Source of the DNA: Alternaria dauci
Lineage: Eukaryota; Ascomycota; Dothideomycetes; Pleosporales; Pleosporaceae
DNA length: 64,000 nt
Direction: 5' to 3'
Assembly (NCBI RefSeq): GCF_042100115.1
Contig: NC_091275.1
Coordinates: forward strand, 2,108,001 to 2,172,000
The translations under genes were made by a program, and so were the position numbers. The notes under the pieces were generated by a model. The model did no database searches, was not told the DNA's origin, and was given only the letters and a program-made list of their open reading frames with translations. This document shows positions 56,623-64,000 of the stretch, piece by piece (the first letter of the stretch is position 1; the number at the start of each line of letters is the position of its first letter).

Positions 56623-57809
56623 GATCAGACCACACGCGGGGTATCCGCCTCATGAATCTCGGAGAGCCGCGGAGTGAAGATGCTGCGACCTGATCTCGTT
56701 TCTGTTTCTTCTAGTGCAACTGAAATGCTTGGTAGTTTTGTCGTCCGATCCGGTGGCGAGGACAGCGAAGAGAACAACGACCACCCACCAAAGGCGCGGC
56801 CGCTAGAGGGGATAGCCAAGAGGCGTCCCGTATCCAACGGTGTTGGCCAATCAGTAGCGACGGTCTTGACGCTATGGCGGCTGGCTTCCAGGCTTCGCAG
56901 CCTTTCCCGCATGTGCTTGCCCTCGCATACTTGTGCCAAAGTGGTGAGGGGGAGAGGGGCTTGTGAAACTTGTCCTTTCCAGGGCGTGTCCTCGGCTCGA
57001 CGGGCGGGTGACTTCGGTATTGTCAAGCAGAACAAATTCTCCAATGATTGGACCTTCCAGCTCTCACGTCTCTCCGATGCAACGGAGGCTCAATATCTTG
57101 AGCCAACCGCTATCACAGGGCGACCGCCTCTTATTAATCCGAACCTGACGCGGTGCATGGCTCCGCCAGGCCTACGCGGAGCTGCGGACGACCCACGCGA
57201 CGAGAATGAGTACGGGGGGCGAAAAGTCAACAGGGAAATGGCTCGACAAACTCTGGCGCATGGCACCATCGGTCCAAGGTGAAAGAAAGGGAAAGGAAGC
57301 CGTTGGAAACCATGTCGACTGAGGCTTGTCGCCCGTTCCCGAAGGGCCCACCATTTGGGGCAGGATCACCGCATAATTCGACAGCAAGAGTGAGAGATGC
57401 ACAGTTTGGGATTTCGGATGATCATGAACTTGGGAACAAAGTCCCGATGTTATATCATCCGCCGTTGCGATACCTGTCGTCGTCCCAAGGAATCCTACGG
57501 CACGTGTGGCGTCTTCATGCGGTAAGGCTTTGCGCATCGTCTCCGCTTATTTGTTCTTTAGGAAGGGACTGCGAGGTCCCCGTACCAGGCATTCCGCAGA
57601 CGCCTGTTGGCTCGTATACCATCGATCGCGGGCCATCCCTGGCGCGTGATACGGCAGCACCTCAATTCTCAACGAATTGAACAAACAGGTTTTCTCGAAA
57701 TGAGAGAGTTCGCAAGTCAAAGCATGCTCGTGAATGGTGAGACAGCGACGCATGGGGTGATCAAGCCCACTGCGACCCTACGAACTCCGCATATTTACCG
57801 ACCTGATGC
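56623..57809. other. Intergenic region between Zn2Cys6 regulator and phosphotransferase pseudogene
   Basis: 1.19 kb between divergent genes. A 202-codon plus-strand frame (56,674-57,282) crosses it, starts with GTG, has no motif and is Arg-rich; I reject it as a gene. Probably two promoters. Confidence 0.5.
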
Positions 57810-59760
57810 ATGCCGTCATCAGCCCTCGACCCTCCAACAATGCGCCACCATCTTATGGCGCCCTTCCGATTCGTAAGTAAACGCCTGCTCGCTACCTCAA
57901 TTCATTCCTACTTCTCACGAGCGATCTCATCTTTCCCAGCCAAGGCTACCATCACAGAGTCAGTACATTCTCTCGCGGGATGTTCAGTGGAACAAGGCTC
58001 TGAGCTGTTTGAATACACATCGGGGCGATGGCTGTCAGTCGATCACCTTTCCGCAAAGCTCACTCTCGTTACTGACTACAGACAAAGCTAGAACGACACC
58101 TTCAAGCATTTAGAGCGAAGACGGCTTTTCGACGTACCAGAACTGAAGCACCTTACGGCCTCAGCTGTCAACAGGAGCCCGGGAGATGTAGCTCGATTTG
58201 AGAAGCTTGGCGAGGGGGGTTTTAACCGGACTTTCCTGACAACCATGCGTGACGGCTTTCAGCTTGTCGGACGAGTTCCTTATTCTACTACTGAACCGAA
58301 GCAGCTAGTCATCGCTAGCGAGGTTGCAACAATTGACTTTCTCCGTATGCACGGCATACCAGTACCCAAGATCTACAGTTACTCGGCCACATCGGAGAAT
58401 CCCGCTGGCACCGAGTATATATTCATGGACCTAGTACAGGGAAAAACCTGGGCGATATCTGGTTTGATCTACCAGAAAAGGCCAGAATTACCGTCATCAC
58501 TCGACTTGTCGAGCTGGAGTCTCGTCTATTCGCTCTCCCGTTCTCGGCAAGCGGTAGTTTGTACTACACCAAGGACCTAGATGCTGGAACAAGGAAAGTC
58601 GGGATCGACACTACCAATTCCTCGGACAGGGGCAGCTTCTGTATTGGTCCTGATACAAGACTCAGTCTATGGTATGGGAAAAGATCGAGACTGAAGCTCG
58701 ATCGTGGACCATGTACGCATTCAGTTTTTGATACTCATGCATCCCATTCCATTTATGTTGGCCAATTCGAGATTGGTTGGTGACCTTTACTGATTGTCTG
58801 ATAGTCACAGATCCAGCAGCCGTTCTTGCGGCTGGGACCAAGAAGGAAATTGCGTACCTGACCAAGTACGGCCAACCGCTTCACCCCTTTCAACGTCTGC
58901 GCTGAGAACTATACAACTATCAGAAAGTATCATCCTCCGAGCATGCACACAGTCTAGATAAATACCTGCAGGCTGTACCTTACATCATACCAAATGGCGA
59001 TTCCACCATTACTCGCCCAACGTTGAGACATCCTGACCTCCAACCCAACAACGTGTTCGTTTCGGACGATCTCAGCATTACTGGTCTAATTGACTGGCAA
59101 CACTGCGCATTACTTCCACTTTTCCTCCAATGCGGAATTCCGAACATTCTCCAAAATTACGGCGATAGTACCTCAGAGTCGCTCATTCCACCTGAACTAC
59201 CACAAGATTTCGACGAAATGGATGAAATTGAACAACTCAAGCAAGTCTTGCTCTTACGTCGGCGTCAGCTACATTACTTCTACGTCGCGGCAACGGCGAA
59301 ATTCAACCCAGTCCACTATGGCGCTCTGACCCGGGACTTCAGCACATTGCGACGCAAACTATTTGATCACGCGAGTTCTCCATGGGAAGGTGACAACATC
59401 ACTCTCAAAGCCGACCTGATCGAGCTAGAAAAAAACTGGTCAGACGTGATAAAATCGAACTCAGACACGAGCATCGATATAGAACCCCTTTGCCCGTTCA
59501 GGTTCTCGGAAGCGGACATGAAGCATTCATTGAATCTGCATGTTGCGCAGCTCGAAGCAGATGAGCAACTGCAAGCTTGCAGGGAGGCTATTGGTATCGG
59601 CCCCGAAGGATGGGTACCTTTGGATCACTATGACGAAGTAAAGCAACGTGAAAGAAAGCTCAAGGCGGACGCACTCGAGGCAACTGAGTCCGACCAGGAA
59701 CGCCTAACGCTACAAGAGCATTGGATTTTCGACGACTTCGACGAAGACGAGTACTCATGA
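57810..59760 (+). pseudogene. AIM9-like phosphotransferase gene with two disabling lesions
   Basis: The conserved order of a mitochondrial aminoglycoside-phosphotransferase-like (AIM9 type) protein can be followed throughout: a presequence-like start, FEYTSGRWL, FEKLGEGGFNRTF, SEVATIDFLRMHGIPVPKIY, GPDTRLSLWYGKR, LRHPDLQPNN with the Brenner-type HxD...N, and GLIDWQ. Two introns fit (58,038-58,091 and 58,713-58,810). The frame is broken twice. At the A5 run 58,442-58,446 one base is missing relative to the conserved reading, so LGDIWFDL lies in another frame. At 58,903-58,905 there is an in-frame TGA, with conserved sequence resuming right after it. The final exon stays open for 245 codons. 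It is either a recent pseudogene or an assembly error at the first site; two lesions favour a pseudogene. Confidence 0.75.
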
Positions 59761-60165
59761 CGGACTGCATCAGCAGGGTCACCGACTCGCAGATGATTGT
59801 GGAGGCCGGATAGAGCACGGACGATGAGCTCTAGTCTCGTGGAGTATGCTAGTGAAGGTAACATCCACCGGCGCGTTCAATGGCAGGAACAAGATGATAT
59901 CGCAAGGATTGGACATGAGAGGGAGAAGAGTACTTGGGATGACAAAGCGTATCGGACGATTACGGAAGATGGAGCTCACGTAAATCAACTCGGAATCCCG
60001 AGTTGAACAGAAGGTCCGACTGCTGTCTTGGCTCGACATCGTGATACCTATATATACTGCACAGACATGCTCTATGACATTATGCATAGCAGATAGACAT
60101 CAGTTGATCTTCACTCGCGTTCGATTTGAGCATACCCTTACATCGTGTCTGTACATTTGCCACAA
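59761..60165. other. Spacer between the two damaged genes
   Basis: 405 nt between two plus-strand units. No motif or ORF of note. Confidence 0.5.
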
Positions 60166-61048
60166 ATGGCGATCATTTCAGAGTTCTTTCGATTTGTTCT
60201 TTCGCGATCTCCTGAGAAGGCATCCGCTTTCGAACAGCTCCGAAAGCTGGTTTCCCAACGAGGATCACCCAAAGCTCAATACTTCGCCTACGGGGCGCCG
60301 GTTTATTGCTGGGATAAACCCCAAGACGATCTTATGTGCTGGTTCATAGGTATGTATGCCACGATGTGGCCACTTTTACTGGCATGTATCATACTGACTT
60401 GTGCGATTCCATAGGGTGGCCCGAGTCATCCTCTTTCAGACATAGCGATGAGTTCAAGAGCTAGCTAGTCAAGTTGGCGGATAGTGTCCCCCGATCGTTG
60501 CTTTTTGAGTTCAGCCCGGATAAGCGCGATGAGTTAGTGAAGGGGCTCAAGGCTCCATTCTGCGAGTTTGTACGTGATCTCATTGACATCTCCCTTGAAC
60601 ATCTCCCGTGCCAGAACTAATGGTCTGCAGGCATATGTAGGCCTGGCGCCCCATGCGCCTCGACTCTCAGCAGAATTCGAGCGATCGATGAACAAAACCT
60701 GCACGGACTGCTACCTAGCCCCAGGAGGCGGTCTGGCTGGTGGTATATGGGATTATGCCATCAACACTAATGACCCTGCCGGTGAAGAGGTGGTGGTCGG
60801 CAAGGAGGGAGGGAACATCTTGGACGTGGAACGGAGGAGAGTGGCTATCTATATTCTGGGATGGCAGAGCATAGAGGTAAAGTCATTGATATCAATACGC
60901 ACATATAAGCCGCATCACTGACAGCAAGACTCAGTTACATCTTGCGTACCAGCAAACTGATCTCTACACTGAGGAGATCGAGTATCTTGTGCCTTGCTTC
61001 GGGCCTGGATCTAGCGCTGTCTGGACGAATCTGCAAGAAGAGCATTGA
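60166..61048 (+). pseudogene. Unknown small protein gene with an in-frame TAG
   Basis: Four exons (60,166-60,349; 60,415-60,569; 60,631-60,876; 60,935-61,048) with 65-, 61- and 58-nt introns, all with good donors, branch sites and matching phases, would encode 232 residues, starting MAIISEFFRFVLSRSPEKAS. Exon 2 carries TAG at 60,462-60,464, after SFRHSDEFKS, while protein-like sequence (KLADSVPRSLLFEFSPDKRD) continues in the same frame. The C-terminal part (YILGWQSIELHLAYQQTDLY) recalls dimeric alpha/beta-barrel (ABM-like) proteins; this is a weak inference. As read, translation would stop after about 77 residues. It could be a pseudogene, a strain-specific null allele, or a sequence error. 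Confidence 0.6.
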
Positions 61049-61709
61049 GACGAGTTGCGTGGGCCCAGACGTGGACCTTTAGGTCATGTTTCATGGTAGT
61101 CTAGCTCATGTTATATGCTACTGAATGTTGACGGGTTGACTGCTGATGTGTCTAACTATCTCCACGAAGAGAAGAAGGAAGTGGACTAGAGTTCGTATCT
61201 GTAGGCGCAATACAATCTCTGTTGATCTTCGTTGGAAAAGCCTGTGCGTCTTTTGTCGCCAACATCATGTAGATTCTGCATAACATGGAACCCCGCTGCT
61301 AGCCCTTCGCGCCATACTAGACACGTTTACGCAAGCAAGCACACGAGGTCTGCCGGAACGCTTGTTTCAATGCTAAAGCCACTAACGATCTTCACCCCTG
61401 TCAGACGCTCTACCTTCTATTAAAGCATAAAGGTCTCGGTCTTAAGATTCGTATTGTTTAACAAGCCTTCCAGGTTTCGTCACAGAGGAAGACATCGTCT
61501 TCTCTCAAGCATCTTATGCGTCAGCTTTCCTCGCTTTCGCGCCATCCCAGTGATCATCCTCAGCAACAGCTTTATTGTTTGTATGTTTCCAAGCCGACAC
61601 TGTAAACAACTTTCGCGAACAAAAAAGTGCCAGTTTAAGGTATAAGTCAGGTCTTGTAGCATTGTAAATGCGATCGCGTCCAAACGATAACGTTATGGGG
61701 ACAATAGTC
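61049..61709. other. Convergent 3' spacer before the dual-finger regulator
   Basis: 661 nt between facing gene ends; short ORFs only. Confidence 0.5.
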
Positions 61710-63390
61710 CTACTCCGGGATGGTGGCGGAGATTCCACCACCATAATCGAAACGCGGTTCGCCCCGATGTGTCGCATTAACTGCATCTGTGTGAGCAAAG
61801 TGTAGAAACCATATTATACACAGAGTTGTTGAACCCACCAATAGTGAAAAAGAGGATGCCAACTTCGTCAGTATCCTCCAACCAGGTCTCAGTCCGCTCA
61901 TCAAGGGCTGTGCCTGCTTCTATTGTAGCAAATTCTCGCATCGTATACGGACGAAACTCCCATTGCGCGAGCCACATGCTGTACAGATTCTTCCACTCGT
62001 TTGCATTCTTAGTTTGCCAGAGAAACTTTGCAGCGGGTGCAGGCATAAAACTCAATTGGCTGCATTCAAACGACTCAAGACCATGATATACACTGTACGA
62101 CCAGTGTAGAAGGTACAAAGAGAGTACAGCCCGACACTTCGCTGTGACATGCACCCAGCAGTCCCATGTTAGAAGCATGTTGTCTCTCTCTTCTGTCGCT
62201 ATCAATCCTGTTGTAGCGACATAGGAAACAACTCGCCGAAGGCAAAGGAAGATGGCAGGATCGACAAGGCATACAGCTGATTGATTTGGTCCTGGAAACA
62301 TGAGCATGATGGTATAAATAACCATGGCTTGGATGGTAGACAGAAGGTACGATTCATCCATTGATCTGTGCTAATCAGTAGTGTTAGTATGGTAACACGA
62401 TGTCATGTTGGCTTTCCTACTTTCTTGAACAAGTCAAACATCGCCTGTCTGATTGCTTGCTGTAAAGTTCCACTGCCACCCTCGGTTTGATGAGCCCAAG
62501 CCTTTGCGAGTGCAATGCATTCTGCAATCGGTTGTCCAATGTGGCCAGGCGATGTATGCGTGTAATGAAACATTGGTGGTACTTGGAAGCCTTTCGCCAG
62601 CATCTTGGGCCAAGTCTTCATCACGCGTAACATATTCTCCATACTATGCTTGACCAAAGGAGGTGGCGTGACGGTGGAGCCGGGCTTCCAAAGCCACCAG
62701 TCTTCATGGTTGATATTCGAATGGCCAAGCTTGAAGTCCCAACCGGAGCTGTCAGATATGTATCCAGTATTCGAAAATAGAGCTTCGCTCGTGCTGGAAC
62801 AAACTTGCTCTAGCATCGCATCGGAGAAAACGTTGTCACTCATACTGAGCGATGGAAGATTGTCTGAAGTGTCGCAGAGAGTCGTATGATCTCCGAGCGA
62901 CATGTCGGTAGTAAAGGGACCATTGAGACATGAAGCCTCAAGTTGGTTATCAATACCAAGGCTATACCAGTCAGTAAAGGCTCTACATCCAGACGATGGT
63001 GATGCGTACCAAGGCGCTGCCGTTGCAATAGTGTTTAGATAGACCAGATCCTGAGTGCTAGCTGATGCTCCCTCGTGATGTTGAGATAAAGGACGTTTTC
63101 TTCGTGCTTTGAGACGCGTTGGTACAATATATTCGCAAGTCGTGCCGCGCAGCGTACAACGTGAACACTTCGGTCGCAAGAGGTCACACTTCGTCTTCGC
63201 GCGTGTACACCCATGGCAAGATCTTTGCCGCACACTGACCACAGGACTGTCTGTACATTGCTTGGTGTGACGAACAAGGGACGAATCTGGACAGGGTTAG
63301 TCGAATACTATGAACAAGCCAGGTAAGATTGGTGTCCCAACAATAAGAAAATGTCTCCAAGCAGATCCCGCATCTCAAATGCCGATCCAT
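61710..63390 (-). CDS. Transcription factor with C2HC finger plus Zn2Cys6 cluster
   Basis: Four exons (63,342-63,390; 62,421-63,286; 61,839-62,370; 61,710-61,786) give 507 residues. The second frame has no ATG upstream of its Zn2Cys6 cluster, so a 5' exon is required. A 49-nt exon starting ATG at 63,390 and a 55-nt intron (GTTGGG, GACTAACC, TCCAG) complete a classic finger: CGICLETFSYY joins to SSLVRHTKQC (C-x2-C-x12-H-x3-C). The Zn2Cys6 cluster follows within 15 residues (SCHGCTRAKTKC, KCSRCTLRGTTC). Intron 2 (50 nt) has TACTAAC; intron 3 (52 nt, GTGGGT...CACAG) is less certain, and without it the protein ends at 61,777. The C-terminus ends DYGGGISATIPE, typical of this regulator class. Targets unknown. 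Confidence 0.8.
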
Positions 63391-64000
63391 ACGGATGCGG
63401 ACTTTGTAGAGCTGCGTCACTCGTCACAATCCAGAAGATGATAAGGGGTTGCCTCCGATAAGAGCTAGTGCGTCGGATGCCACATGAGCGCTGGAGAGCA
63501 ACGCGCGCGTGTACAAGAATATGTTCTCGATCGAAAGGTGTGGTCACTGGTGTGAGAAACTAACAACGATAGCAAGGCCTACGACGACGCTGTACAGCAG
63601 GGGTCGAGTAGTTGGGCGTAGGAGGATTCATAACGCGTGTATACCCAGGTGTTGTAATCGTTTGAAGCGTCCTAGCTCAACATATCCAGAGGTCATCGCA
63701 CGGCACTATTAGTAATAAGTGTTCACTAGTAGTAACCTTGAAACCTGCTAAACTACGTCCAGAAAAACACACGTGATATGCGTTGAGAGCATTTGGAGCC
63801 CTTGAAGCTTGCAAAGTTCAAGAACTAAGCGGGGGATATAGGCGTATGCAGTCGGGGCACGTCCCGCACCCATTGGATCCGGTCTCGGATCCGGTTTCGG
63901 TGAATCTGGCGGCCACTTGGCGAGCTCGGAGTTCCGAGTGTCCAATCAACCGTGCATTCCACGCCACTTGCATCGTGCAGGTCTGGATTCTGCTCACCGG
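63391..64000. other. Upstream region of the dual-finger regulator
   Basis: 610 nt to the window end, without a convincing gene. It contains a 12-nt tandem pair (GGATCCGGTCTC at 63,875, then GGATCCGGTTTC at 63,887) and a CTCGGA-GT-TCCGAG inverted repeat at 63,925-63,938. Confidence 0.5.
63875..63898. repeat. Two-unit 12-nt tandem repeat
   Basis: GGATCCGGTCTC and GGATCCGGTTTC lie head to tail with one mismatch, about 490 nt upstream of the dual-finger regulator start. No function assigned. Confidence 0.5.

Noticed and set aside
56674..57282. 202-codon plus-strand ORF
   Set aside because: Starts with GTG, low-complexity Arg-rich sequence, no motif, in a promoter region.
58903..58905. Programmed TGA readthrough in the phosphotransferase
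   Set aside because: The context is TGA-GAA, not the TGA-CTA type, and a separate frameshift lies upstream.
56660..63936. CGG-N4-CCG sites near both Zn2Cys6 regulators (56,660 and 63,927)
   Set aside because: About 16 such sites are expected by chance in 64 kb, so autoregulation cannot be claimed.

Overview
The window is a gene-dense stretch of a filamentous ascomycete nuclear genome (Pezizomycotina; Dothideomycetes/Pleosporales is my best guess from general gene content, not proven). The signs are introns of 45-98 nt with GT...CTAAC/CTGAC/CTGAT...AG signals, a HET-domain gene, fungal Zn2Cys6 regulators, a fungal hybrid histidine kinase and fungal-type housekeeping genes. I resolved most gene models by joining reading frames at consensus splice sites and checking that the phases agree.

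Layout. 1-12,819 (+): midasin (MDN1/REA1), cut at its 5' end. 12,820-15,090: gene-free, with a dispersed repeat and palindromes. 15,091-23,388: CaiB-type CoA-transferase (+), kelch protein (+), ALG5 (-) and an MFS transporter (-). 23,389-26,898 (-): hybrid histidine kinase. 26,899-33,063: 6.2 kb poor in genes, with two coding-like remnants. 33,064-42,000: EST1-like protein (+), KU70 (-), ferrochelatase HEM15 (+) and PDH E1-alpha PDA1 (-). 43,404-44,927: HET protein (+). 45,317-53,541: PUS1 (-), TFIIE-alpha TFA1 (+), SRP72 (+) and an MDR reductase (+). 53,787-64,000 has a more accessory character: a small orphan gene (-), a Zn2Cys6 regulator (-), a phosphotransferase gene with two disabling lesions (+), a second gene with an in-frame stop (+), and a regulator joining a C2H2-like finger to a Zn2Cys6 cluster (-).

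The genes do not form one pathway. Most are unrelated housekeeping functions: ribosome maturation, N-glycosylation, haem synthesis, pyruvate oxidation, tRNA modification, transcription initiation and protein targeting. EST1-like and KU70 lie side by side and convergent, and both families have telomere links. KU70/HEM15, PDA1/HET and PUS1/TFA1 are divergent pairs with shared upstream DNA.

The most interesting signals are a roughly 130-nt element shared upstream of two genes, three exact copies of a 10-nt palindrome, the two neighbouring damaged genes at 57.8-61.0 kb, the dual-finger regulator whose first finger is encoded across a tiny first exon, an EST1-like protein with an N-terminal CHHH finger, and a receiver domain whose invariant Lys is Arg. 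I did not find a clearly new multi-gene system.
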